Part shown: positions 1 through 6,185 of the stretch, in pieces | Layout of the letters: each line of letters begins with the position of its first letter | Numbering within the stretch: the first letter of the stretch is position 1 | Source of the DNA: Prevotellaceae bacterium | GTDB lineage: Bacteria > Bacteroidota > Bacteroidia > Bacteroidales > UBA932 | Assembly (NCBI GenBank): GCA_031288855.1 | Contig: JAITQQ010000111.1 | Location: 1-13,082 of the forward strand | Length of the DNA stretch: 13,082 bases | Direction of reading: 5' to 3' | The notes under the pieces: generated by a model | Seen by the model: only the letters and a program-made list of their open reading frames with translations | Told to the model about the DNA's origin: nothing | Database searches by the model: none | Program-made: the position numbers and the translations under genes

Positions 1-180
1 AATATTTCGACAAGCTGTAAAGCGATCACCTACGACGAAATTCCGCAGTACGCCGAACAGCCTCTTAACATTGCCGAACGCCTCGCCGAAACGCTCAAGT
101 ATCTCATGGTCATGCTCGCATATATGGGCGTGATGTTTGTGCTGTCGATTATCCGTTTCGAACGGTATGATGTGAGATAG
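1..180 (+). CDS. C-terminal fragment of a membrane protein, possibly an ABC-2 type permease
   Basis: An open frame runs from the first base to a TAG at 178-180, giving 59 residues; the start lies outside the window. A soluble stretch rich in E, A and L is followed by one hydrophobic segment (about residues 35-53: LKYLMVMLAYMGVMFVLSII) and a short polar tail ending RFERYDVR. A final transmembrane helix closed by a short basic/acidic tail ending in YDVR resembles the end of ABC-2/DUF3526-like permeases of Bacteroidota. That is a memory-based resemblance from a short fragment. The gene is convergent with rng, whose stop lies 18 bases away. It could equally be another polytopic membrane protein. 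Confidence 0.55.
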   Translation, partial: NISTSCKAITYDEIPQYAEQPLNIAERLAETLKYLMVMLAYMGVMFVLSIIRFERYDVR

Positions 181-198
181 GTGGAAATGACGGGGGGG

Positions 199-1839
199 TT
201 ATGAAAAGTCCCGCTTTATGCTTCCTGTTTCCGTTTCCGTTTCCGTTTCCGCCTCGGCCATGGGTTCCGCCTCGCTGCCGGCGGGGGTCATTAGCGCAAG
301 GTTGTTCCCTTTCCGGTCGATCCACTGCGAATCGAGGTAACACAACGTGTCATCGGCTTTAATATGAAACCAGCACCCGTATTTCAGCATCAATTTCAAA
401 CGCCGGGAGGGGAAGCCATGCTTAAAATACGCCGCCACATAAGGGTGCACCTTCAAAGTCAAAGACCTGATCTTGCGTTGGTGGACAAAGTAAACCAAGT
501 GATTTTTCACTGTTTCGTCGAACTGTATGGCCGGCGCAATTTTTCCGGTGCCGTTGCAGTTAGGGCACTTTTCGTTGGTGTTGATCACCGTTACAGGCCG
601 CACGCGCTGCCGGGTAAGCTGCATAAGCCCGAACCTCGAAATAGGCAGGATATTATGTTTGGCGCGGTCGTTGGCCATAAGGTTTTTCATGTGGTCAAAC
701 AGAATTTGCCGGTGCTCCGCCCGGTCCATGTCGATGAAATCAATCACCAGAATCCCGCCCATATCGCGCAAACGCAATTGCCGCGCTATTTCGTCGGCGG
801 CCACCATGTTTACGCCAAAAGCGTGCTGTTCCTGATCCTTCGTATTCTTCAGGCGGATGCCGCTGTTTACGTCGATCACGTGCAGCGCCTCGGTATGTTC
901 AATAATGAGGTAGGCGCCCTGACGTAGCGGCACCAGCTTGCCGAACGAAGCCCGTATTTGCTTGGTTACATTAAAGTAGTCAAAGATCGGCGTTTTGTTT
1001 CCATACAGCTTCACGATCTTTTCCTGCTCGGGCGAAATGCCCGCCACGTATTCCTGCAATTCGCGAAACACCGTTTCGTCATTCACGTGTATCGAGTTGA
1101 ACGACACATTCAGCAGGTCGCGCAAAATCGTAGACGTGCGGTTGATCTCACGAATCAGCAATTTAGGACTTTCGGCTTTGTGCAACTTGTCGCAACACAA
1201 TTCCCAGCGCTTCACCAGTGCTTCAAGTTCGGGCACCAGTGTGGCGGTTTTCCGGTTTTCGGCCACCGTACGCACCACCACACCAAAATTATGCGGGAGG
1301 ATGCTTGCCATAAGGCGCTCCAGGCGTTTCCGCTCTTCTTTCGAAGTGATTTTTTGGGAAACGTGGGTCTTATTGGCAAACGGAATGAGCACGATATTCC
1401 GCCCGGCAATAGATATCTCGGCGGTTATGCGTGCGCCTTTCGACGAAATGGGCTCTTTCACCACCTGCACCATCAACTCCTGATCCACCGCCAGCACATC
1501 GGAGATCTTCCCCTCTTTGCTGAGAATATCCGATGTTTTTATACGGGGAAAAAGCGTATAATCATGCCGCCCGCTCAGCAATTCCCGAACAAGGTACTGC
1601 TGCGCCTTAAAATGAACCCCCAAATCCAGATAATGAATAAAGGCGTCTCTTTCATCGCCGATATCGACAAAGGCCGCATTTAACGCGGGCACAATACGGG
1701 TAACTTTTCCCAAGAAGATATCGCCCACCGAATAGTTCGATGTGGCATGCTCGGTACTTAATTCTGCCAGTAACTTGTCTTCTAATAAAGCTACTGTTAT
1801 TTCATTTGACGTAACGTCTATTATTAACTCTCTTTCCAT
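199..1839 (-). CDS. rng: Ribonuclease G (RNase E/G family)
   Basis: Endoribonuclease of the RNase E/G family, acting in rRNA maturation and mRNA decay in the cytoplasm. The 546-residue protein has an S1 RNA-binding domain at about residues 38-125, then the RNase H-like and DNase I-like catalytic core. The two catalytic aspartates are visible in HVIDVNSG (D323) and GGILVIDFIDMD (D367). The zinc-link motif CPNCNGTG (C425, C428) supports dimer or tetramer assembly. The frame opens 8 codons earlier at 1863, but the family N-terminus (MERELIIDVTSNE) points to the ATG at 1837-1839. The length fits RNase G without the long disordered degradosome tail of E. coli RNase E. The C-terminus is an acidic low-complexity stretch (EAEPMAEAETETETETGS) encoded by a hexanucleotide repeat. 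The gene lies downstream of HU and the small basic protein on the same strand, 77 bases after the latter, with no clear promoter of its own. Confidence 0.95.
   Translation of the reverse strand: MERELIIDVTSNEITVALLEDKLLAELSTEHATSNYSVGDIFLGKVTRIVPALNAAFVDIGDERDAFIHYLDLGVHFKAQQYLVRELLSGRHDYTLFPRIKTSDILSKEGKISDVLAVDQELMVQVVKEPISSKGARITAEISIAGRNIVLIPFANKTHVSQKITSKEERKRLERLMASILPHNFGVVVRTVAENRKTATLVPELEALVKRWELCCDKLHKAESPKLLIREINRTSTILRDLLNVSFNSIHVNDETVFRELQEYVAGISPEQEKIVKLYGNKTPIFDYFNVTKQIRASFGKLVPLRQGAYLIIEHTEALHVIDVNSGIRLKNTKDQEQHAFGVNMVAADEIARQLRLRDMGGILVIDFIDMDRAEHRQILFDHMKNLMANDRAKHNILPISRFGLMQLTRQRVRPVTVINTNEKCPNCNGTGKIAPAIQFDETVKNHLVYFVHQRKIRSLTLKVHPYVAAYFKHGFPSRRLKLMLKYGCWFHIKADDTLCYLDSQWIDRKGNNLALMTPAGSEAEPMAEAETETETETGSIKRDFS
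222..251. repeat. Tandem hexanucleotide repeat at the 3' end of rng
   Basis: On the + strand there is one variant unit (TTCCTG, 222-227) and four perfect TTTCCG units (228-251). On the coding strand this reads alternating GAA and ACG/ACA codons, giving the ETETETET tail of RNase G. Because the unit is six bases, copy-number change would alter tail length by Glu-Thr pairs without shifting the frame. Confidence 0.85.
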
Positions 1840-1916
1840 CTCCACAAAATAAACTAAACCCAAAGAATTCTTTACAATCCTTCAGGTTTTAGTCACTCGT
1901 TTAATAACTTAAAATG

Positions 1917-2009
1917 CTACTTTTTCTTTTTATGCCTGTTCTTACGAAGGCGTTTCTTCCGCTTGTGCGTAGCCATTTTATGTCTCTTTCTTTTCTTTCC
2001 GCTAGGCAT
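1917..2009 (-). CDS. Small basic AURKAIP1/COX24-domain (bS22/mS38-like) ribosome-associated protein
   Basis: A 30-codon frame starts at the ATG at 2007-2009 and ends at TAG 1917-1919. The product reads MPSGKKRKRHKM then ATHKRKKRLRKNRHKKKK, with about two thirds of residues K, R or H. The pattern M-x-x-H-K-x-x-K-x-L-R-x-x-R matches, from memory, the AURKAIP1/COX24 motif. That motif is shared by mitochondrial ribosomal protein mS38 and actinobacterial bS22, which bind the small subunit. Very similar 30-residue proteins are widespread in Bacteroidota. It starts 18 bases after the HU stop and is followed by rng, so all three are probably cotranscribed from the HU promoter. No SD precedes it. Ribosome binding is inferred from the motif. 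The frame is too short for most gene callers. Confidence 0.85.
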   Translation of the reverse strand: MPSGKKRKRHKMATHKRKKRLRKNRHKKKK

Positions 2010-2027
2010 AATCAAGAGATTAATAAA

Positions 2028-2315
2028 TTACTTCTTTACGTTGTTCTTCACCTTATTCATGAAGATCTTAGCGGGCTTAAAGGCCGGAATATAATGTTCT
2101 GGAATCACGATTGTGGTATTCTTCGAGATATTCCTTGCCGTTTTCTTTGCGCGCTTTTTCACGATAAAGCTGCCAAAACCTCGTAAGTAAACATTCTTGT
2201 CGCCCGCTAAAGCGATCTTAATAGAATCCATAAAACACTCTACCATTTTTTGCACAGCGACTTTTTCGATTCCGGTAGTTTTAGCTACTTCATTTACAAT
2301 GTCTGCTTTTGTCAT
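2028..2315 (-). CDS. HU-family DNA-binding protein
   Basis: Nucleoid-associated HU/IHF-type protein that binds and bends DNA as a dimer. The 95-residue product is close to the usual 90. It has the N-terminal helical dimerisation half (MTKADIVNEVAKTTGI), the hallmark turn RGFGSF at residues 45-50, and a beta-arm region (TARNISKNTTIVIPEHYIPAFKPAK, split here by residues 59-83) followed by a basic end. In place of the usual RNP tip of the arm it reads NTTIVIPEH. The start at 2313-2315 gives the canonical MTKADIV opening. It is the first gene of the HU / bS22-like / rng block and is preceded by a near-perfect Bacteroidota promoter. I cannot tell whether this is the organism's main HU or one of several paralogues. 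Confidence 0.95.
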   Translation of the reverse strand: MTKADIVNEVAKTTGIEKVAVQKMVECFMDSIKIALAGDKNVYLRGFGSFIVKKRAKKTARNISKNTTIVIPEHYIPAFKPAKIFMNKVKNNVKK

Positions 2316-2388
2316 AGTTTTAAATTTTTTTTATAAAATTACATAATTAAATCATTAAACAATCCTCTTTGGCCGACCAAAGGAAGTA

Positions 2389-2419
2389 CAAAGATAAGGC
2401 GATTTTTACAACTTTCAAA
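2389..2419 (-). promoter_or_regulatory. Bacteroidota-type promoter of the HU gene
   Basis: On the minus strand, TTTG (2416-2419) is followed after exactly 19 bases by TATCTTTG (2389-2396). This matches the Bacteroidota primary sigma-factor consensus TTTG-N19-TAnnTTTG in full. Transcription would begin near 2384, giving an AT-rich leader of roughly 70 bases before the HU start. It is the best promoter in the window and probably also drives the two genes after HU. Confidence 0.8.
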
Positions 2420-2473
2420 TTATTTCAAACAATTAAATATATGAAGAATATGTAATTCTATGAAAATCAGATA

Positions 2474-2498
2474 TTTTATTTTATGTGTTTTATTTTAT
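2474..2498. repeat. AT-rich 11-bp direct repeat upstream of the Lrp/AsnC gene
   Basis: TTTTATTTTAT occurs at 2474-2484 and again at 2488-2498, a 14-base step. The second copy runs into the -33 position of the proposed promoter. AT-rich sites at the promoter would suit autoregulation by an Lrp-type protein, but low-complexity sequence of this kind is also expected by chance in AT-rich spacers. Confidence 0.5.
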
Positions 2499-2527
2499 TG
2501 CACAAAGTATAATTTTTACTACATTTG
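2497..2527 (+). promoter_or_regulatory. Probable promoter of the Lrp/AsnC gene
   Basis: The -7 box TACATTTG (2520-2527) matches TAnnTTTG. ATTG (2497-2500) lies 19 bases upstream and matches the -33 TTTG at three of four positions. Transcription would start near 2533, leaving a leader of about 15 bases before the ATG at 2548. It is divergent from the HU promoter within the same 232-base spacer. Confidence 0.6.
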
Positions 2528-2547
2528 TACCATTAATTCATTCTATC

Positions 2548-3030
2548 ATGGCAAGATATAATATTGACACTTTAGATCAGAGAATTTTGGGACTCCTCAT
2601 TAAAAACGCCCGCATGCCCTTCCTTGAAGTCGCCCGCGAATGCGGGATATCGGGCGCTGCGATTCACCAAAGGGTGAAAAAAATGGAAGACGCGGGCGTT
2701 ATCAAGGGATCGAGCATGCAGGTTAAGCCCACGGCTCTGGGCCTTGATGTATGTGCATTCGTGGGCATACACCTTAACGAAAGCAATCATTACGAAACTA
2801 CGATAGACGCGTTAAAAGTTATTCCGGAAGTGGTGGAATGTCATTTCGTAACCGGCTCCTATCAGTTGCTGTTGAAGGTGTATTGCCGCGACCACGAACA
2901 CTTGATGGATGTCCTAATAAGCACCATTCAACGTATCCCCAACATCCAAAAAACCGAAACATTGATTTCGCTCGACCATGTTTTTGAACGGCAAGTGTGG
3001 GTAAAAAATAAAAAACCTGCAAAAAAATAA
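2548..3030 (+). CDS. Lrp/AsnC-family transcriptional regulator
   Basis: Feast/famine-type regulator that senses small molecules, usually amino acids, and controls metabolic genes as an oligomer. The 160-residue protein has an N-terminal winged helix-turn-helix at about residues 5-55; LDQRILGLLIKNARMPFLEV leads into the recognition helix GAAIHQRVKKMED. A linker strand (VIKGSSMQV) follows, then the RAM ligand-binding domain at about residues 66-140 with the conserved TGSYQLLLKV turn (G103). The frame opens upstream at 2485, but the first 21 codons run through the promoter and are hydrophobic, so the ATG at 2548 is chosen; it gives the family-typical MARYNIDTLDQRIL. The C-terminal tail is lysine-rich. 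It ends five bases from the convergent YhbP-like gene. The effector cannot be read from sequence. Confidence 0.93.
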   Translation: MARYNIDTLDQRILGLLIKNARMPFLEVARECGISGAAIHQRVKKMEDAGVIKGSSMQVKPTALGLDVCAFVGIHLNESNHYETTIDALKVIPEVVECHFVTGSYQLLLKVYCRDHEHLMDVLISTIQRIPNIQKTETLISLDHVFERQVWVKNKKPAKK

Positions 3031-3035
3031 AGCGG

Positions 3036-3464
3036 CTATTCGCGTTCCCAATATATTTTTTTTCCAAAGCCAAGCCGGTTGTCGGTAAACTTTACCGTAT
3101 GTAATTCCACCACCCACAAAGGCGCGGGCTTCAACAGCGCATAAGGAAAACGGGCGAGGTAGGCACGTTTGGCTCTTTCGGCCAAAGGCCCGCCGGGCTT
3201 CCGTACACAGCCTTGGAACTGCACACCGCGCAACACGCCCACGCGTCTGGTTTCAAGCACCACCGTGCCGGCCACAAGGCTGTTTTCCGTCATGTCTTTG
3301 ACATGGCGGGTGTGTGCTTCCGATGTAAATGCCAACAGGTGCTCTCCCGCAATATATACATAAAACAGGGAAGCACACCAGGGGTTATCATTCACACTGG
3401 ACGCGAGTGTGAGCACATGGTGTTCGGTCAGGAACGCAGCAATGCGACGGTCAAATTCTTGCAT
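3036..3464 (-). CDS. UPF0306 (YhbP-like) pyridoxamine 5'-phosphate oxidase-fold protein
   Basis: A 142-residue protein of the split-barrel, FMN-binding pyridoxamine-phosphate-oxidase superfamily. It resembles E. coli YhbP (UPF0306): an N-terminal helix then VLTLASSVNDNPWCASLFYVY, a TSEAHTRHVKDM segment (47-58), GTVVLETRRVGVLRGVQFQG (66-85), the AYLARFPYA helix (101-109), and the closing LHTVKFTDNRLGFGKKIYW (121-139), which is the most recognisable block. The function of this family is not established, and flavin binding is inferred from the fold. The frame extends 50 codons further to 3614, but that part runs antisense to comF, so the start is set at 3462-3464, where homology begins. It is divergent from comF across only 37 bases. 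Confidence 0.85.
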   Translation of the reverse strand: MQEFDRRIAAFLTEHHVLTLASSVNDNPWCASLFYVYIAGEHLLAFTSEAHTRHVKDMTENSLVAGTVVLETRRVGVLRGVQFQGCVRKPGGPLAERAKRAYLARFPYALLKPAPLWVVELHTVKFTDNRLGFGKKIYWERE

Positions 3465-3468
3465 GTTG

Positions 3469-3476
3469 CAAATGTA
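3469..3476 (-). promoter_or_regulatory. Probable -7 box of the YhbP-like gene
   Basis: On the minus strand TACATTTG fits TAnnTTTG. TGTG lies about 20 bases upstream in place of a -33 TTTG. The box ends only four bases before the ATG at 3464, so transcription would begin at or next to the start codon. Confidence 0.5.
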
Positions 3477-3488
3477 AATAAAATTATC

Positions 3489-3496
3489 TAATTTCG
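3489..3496 (+). promoter_or_regulatory. Possible -7 box of comF-hutI
   Basis: TAATTTCG matches TAnnTTTG except for one base (C for the third T). It ends five bases before the comF ATG at 3502. GTTG lies 20 bases upstream as a weak -33. The 37-base spacer would then hold two overlapping divergent promoters. Confidence 0.3.
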
Positions 3497-3501
3497 CACA
3501 C

Positions 3502-4197
3502 ATGTTGTGGGCTGAACTCATACAAAATTTTACCGCCCTCCTGTTCCCAAAACATTGCGAGGCCTGTGGCTGCGCCTTGCGGGGAAACGAGCAAGTGTTG
3601 TGCCTGTCGTGCATTTATCACCTTCCGCGCACCAATTACTGGAAAGAACCGGGAAACGCTATCGAGCAACTGTTCTGGGGAAAAGTGCGTCTCGAGCACG
3701 CCTGCGCCTTTTTCTTCTTCGGCAAAGGAAGCCGCTACCGCCATTTGTTGCACCATTTGAAATACAACGGGAAAAGAGAAATCGGCGTGGAAATGGGGCG
3801 CCGGTTAGGCATGGAGCTAAAAAACGCCCCCCTGTACCAAAGCGTCGACGTGGTTATTCCCGTGCCGCTGCATCCCAAAAAACAACGAAAGCGCGGCTAC
3901 AACCAAAGCGAACAAATAGCCCGCGGCATCGCCGAAACCACCGGCTGGGCTGTCGACAGCAAAAGCGTAATACGAAACATTTTTACTGCCACACAAACGC
4001 GCAAAACACGGATGGAGCGCTGGGAGAACGTAGCCGAAGTGTTTTCGGTAGCGCAGGCCGAAGCATTAACCGGAAAGCACGTGTTGCTGGTTGACGATGT
4101 AATCACCACCGGCGCCACCATCGAAGCCTGCGCCCAACAATTATTACAGGTACAAGGATGCCGGGTAAGCGTAGCGGCGCTGGCTTGCGTAAATTAA
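3502..4197 (+). CDS. comF: ComF family phosphoribosyltransferase-like protein
   Basis: ComF is a cytoplasmic protein needed for DNA uptake in naturally competent bacteria. It has an N-terminal zinc site and a phosphoribosyltransferase (type I PRTase) fold. In this 231-residue protein the cysteines C19, C22, C24, C34 and C37 form the zinc region (CEACG...CLSC). The middle carries the family motif VIPVPLHPKKQRKRGYNQSE (119-138). The PRPP-binding loop VLLVDDVITTGAT is at 194-206. Length is typical. It starts with no SD and is followed after seven bases by hutI, so the two are probably one transcript. Competence in this organism is not implied, because comF is common in non-competent Bacteroidota. 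Confidence 0.93.
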   Translation: MLWAELIQNFTALLFPKHCEACGCALRGNEQVLCLSCIYHLPRTNYWKEPGNAIEQLFWGKVRLEHACAFFFFGKGSRYRHLLHHLKYNGKREIGVEMGRRLGMELKNAPLYQSVDVVIPVPLHPKKQRKRGYNQSEQIARGIAETTGWAVDSKSVIRNIFTATQTRKTRMERWENVAEVFSVAQAEALTGKHVLLVDDVITTGATIEACAQQLLQVQGCRVSVAALACVN

Positions 4198-4204
4198 ATA
4201 AAAC

Positions 4205-5458
4205 ATGCTACTGATCACAAACATCAAAAAACTTATACTTACCGAAGACCGTCCCCGGAAATGGGCGGCCGGCGCCGGAATGGCCGCATTGCCTTGTGTC
4301 GATCATGCTTTTCTGCTCATCGAAGAAAGCACTATAAAAGATTTCGGGACTATGGATAAAGCGCCCGCTGCACCGGCCGGAGCAACGGTTATCGATGCCG
4401 CAGGCGGCATGGTGTTCCCTTCATTTTGCGACGCCCACACACACCTTGTATACGCCAGCAGCCGCGAAATAGAATACAGCGATAAAATTCGCGGTTTATC
4501 CTACGAAGAAATCGCCCGGCGCGGCGGCGGCATTCTGAATTCTGCCCAACTGCTACACAACACGCCGGAAGAAGTTTTATACAACCAGGCGTTGGTGCGC
4601 ATTAACGAGATCATCGAATCGGGTACCGGCGCAGTGGAAATCAAGAGTGGCTACGGGCTGAACACCGCCGACGAACTAAAAATGCTGCGCGTGATTAAAA
4701 AACTGAAGAAAACCACGCCGCTCACGATCCGCGCTACATTCCTCGGCGCACACGCCGTTCCCGAAGCATACAAGGGGCGGCAAGCCGCATACGTAGACCT
4801 TATCGTTAACGACATGTTGCCGCAAGTGGCAGCAGAGAAATTGGCCGACTACGTCGACGTGTTCTGCGACACGGGATTTTTCACGGTGGAAGACACGGAA
4901 CGGATTTTGGCGGCCGCGCTGCAATACGGATTACGAGGAAAGATACATGCCAACGAACTGGCCCTCTCACGGGGCATCCAGACCGGTGTAAAGTATGGCG
5001 CCTTGTCGGTAGACCACTTGGAGTTTACCGGAAAAGAAGAAATCGACTGCCTGCTGGATTCCGGCACCATGCCTACTCTGCTGCCGGGCGCCGCCTTTTT
5101 CCTGGGGATGAATTATCCGCCCGCACGCACCATGATTGACGCCGGACTGCCCGTAGCGCTGGCTTCCGACTATAATCCCGGCTCCTCCCCTTCGGGCGAC
5201 ATGAAATTTGTGCTCTCGCTGGCCTGCATCAAGATGAAGATGCTACCCGAAGAAGCCATACAGGCCGCTACGCTAAATGGCGCTTACGCCATGGGCATCA
5301 ACCACACACACGGCAGCATCGCCCGTGGAAAAACAGCCAGCGTGTTTCTCACAAAACCTATTCCTTCGTATGAATTTATGCCTTATGCCTACACCGCAAA
5401 ATTAGTAGACAAGGTCATTTTGAACGGTTTGGTTATTCCCCGCTCACCTCAAATTTAA
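4205..5458 (+). CDS. hutI: Imidazolonepropionase
   Basis: Metal-dependent amidohydrolase that opens 4-imidazolone-5-propionate to N-formimino-L-glutamate, the third step of histidine breakdown. The 417-residue length is standard. Visible active-site features are the first metal motif DAHTH (H78, H80), the substrate loop SGTGAVEIKSGYG (about 139-151), KIHANE (H248, E251), VDHLE (H271) and ASDYNPGS (D322). These fall within one or two residues of the ligands H80, H82, H249 and D324 recalled for Bacillus HutI. The ATG at 4205 lies seven bases after the comF stop and has no SD. The last 26 bases overlap the 3' end of the convergent rplI. HutH, HutU and formimidoyltransferase genes are not in the window, so the rest of the pathway must be elsewhere. 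Confidence 0.96.
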   Translation: MLLITNIKKLILTEDRPRKWAAGAGMAALPCVDHAFLLIEESTIKDFGTMDKAPAAPAGATVIDAAGGMVFPSFCDAHTHLVYASSREIEYSDKIRGLSYEEIARRGGGILNSAQLLHNTPEEVLYNQALVRINEIIESGTGAVEIKSGYGLNTADELKMLRVIKKLKKTTPLTIRATFLGAHAVPEAYKGRQAAYVDLIVNDMLPQVAAEKLADYVDVFCDTGFFTVEDTERILAAALQYGLRGKIHANELALSRGIQTGVKYGALSVDHLEFTGKEEIDCLLDSGTMPTLLPGAAFFLGMNYPPARTMIDAGLPVALASDYNPGSSPSGDMKFVLSLACIKMKMLPEEAIQAATLNGAYAMGINHTHGSIARGKTASVFLTKPIPSYEFMPYAYTAKLVDKVILNGLVIPRSPQI

Positions 5459-5885
5459 TCTTCACTCTCACGTCGCGGTGAAGTTTGATTTCCGCTTCGT
5501 AAGTGCCGACTTCCTTCACGTGATCGGCGCCGCCCAGAATGGCAAGATTCCGGCGGTCAATGTCAAACCCTTTGGCCGCTAAAGCTTCTGCGATTTGTAT
5601 ATTGTTTACCGATCCGAAAATCTTTCCGGTGCTGCTTACCTTAGCCACCACATTCACGGTAGTTCCTTCCAACTTGCCGGCCAGCGCCAACGCTTCTTCG
5701 CGAATCTTCGCTTCCTTGTGCGCACGCTGTTTGATGTTTTCGGCGTGTATTTTTTTCGCCGAAGGCGTGGCCAACACCGCATAACCCTGCGGAATGAGAT
5801 AGTTTGAGGCATAACCGTTGCGTACGGTTACGATATCATCGGCTTGCCCTAAATTGGCAACATCCTGTTTCAATATAATTTCCAT
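5433..5885 (-). CDS. rplI: 50S ribosomal protein bL9
   Basis: Large-subunit ribosomal protein L9, bound near the base of the L1 stalk. The 150 residues are the expected length. The N-terminal RNA-binding domain shows MEIILKQDVANLG and the conserved VRNGYASNYLIPQGYA (21-36). A long charged helix (about 41-74) leads to the C-terminal domain with STGKIFGSVNNIQIAEAL and LHRDVRVKIKFEV. It is the third gene of rpsF-rpsR-rplI, 13 bases after rpsR. A perfect SD (AAAGGAGG) seven bases before the ATG fixes the start. Its last 26 bases overlap hutI on the other strand. Confidence 0.97.
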   Translation of the reverse strand: MEIILKQDVANLGQADDIVTVRNGYASNYLIPQGYAVLATPSAKKIHAENIKQRAHKEAKIREEALALAGKLEGTTVNVVAKVSSTGKIFGSVNNIQIAEALAAKGFDIDRRNLAILGGADHVKEVGTYEAEIKLHRDVRVKIKFEVSGE

Positions 5886-5892
5886 AATCTGT

Positions 5893-5900
5893 CCTCCTTT
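5893..5900 (-). promoter_or_regulatory. Strong Shine-Dalgarno sequence of rplI
   Basis: The minus strand reads AAAGGAGG, complementary to the 16S rRNA 3' tail, with seven bases to the rplI ATG. It overlaps the rpsR stop codon, suggesting translational coupling. Such a site is notable here because nearly all other genes in the window have none. Confidence 0.85.
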
Positions 5901-6180
5901 ATTTGAGCAAATCGGTTACATAGGGCAGCAAAGCCAGATGGCGTGCGCGCTTTATGGCTTGCGACACCTTATGCTGAAATTTCAGCGACGTGCCGGTCAG
6001 CCGGCGGGGTAAAATTTTCCCCTGTTCGTTGAGGAATTTCTTCAGGAACTCCGCATCCTTGTAATCTATATACTTAATGCCGGCCTTTTTAAAACGGCAA
6101 TACTTCTTCTTCTTAACATCTACGGTAGGCGGGTTAAGATACCGGATTTCATTATTCGATAACGACATATTCGCATTCAT
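5899..6180 (-). CDS. rpsR: 30S ribosomal protein bS18
   Basis: Small-subunit ribosomal protein S18, which pairs with bS6 on the platform. The 93-residue product contains the conserved core [21 protein letters not shown], split here at residues 12-32, then [19 protein letters not shown] and [17 protein letters not shown], ending [17 protein letters not shown] second in-frame ATG (6168) exists at codon 5, but the SD AAAGGAG lies ten bases before the ATG at 6180 and 22 before the other, so 6180 is chosen. It starts five bases after rpsF. In Bacteroidota ribosomes bS18 belongs, with bS21 and bS6, to the pocket reported to cover the anti-SD. Confidence 0.97.
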   Translation of the reverse strand: MNANMSLSNNEIRYLNPPTVDVKKKKYCRFKKAGIKYIDYKDAEFLKKFLNEQGKILPRRLTGTSLKFQHKVSQAIKRARHLALLPYVTDLLK

Positions 6181-6185
6181 GGTTC

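Noticed and set aside
364..1683. Long open frames on the + strand opposite rng
   Set aside because: They mirror the rng coding region, show no family motifs and lack promoter signals; rng is certain on the other strand.
3465..3614. Fifty-codon N-terminal extension of the YhbP-like protein
   Set aside because: It runs antisense through the comF start region and has no family similarity; homology begins at the ATG at 3464.
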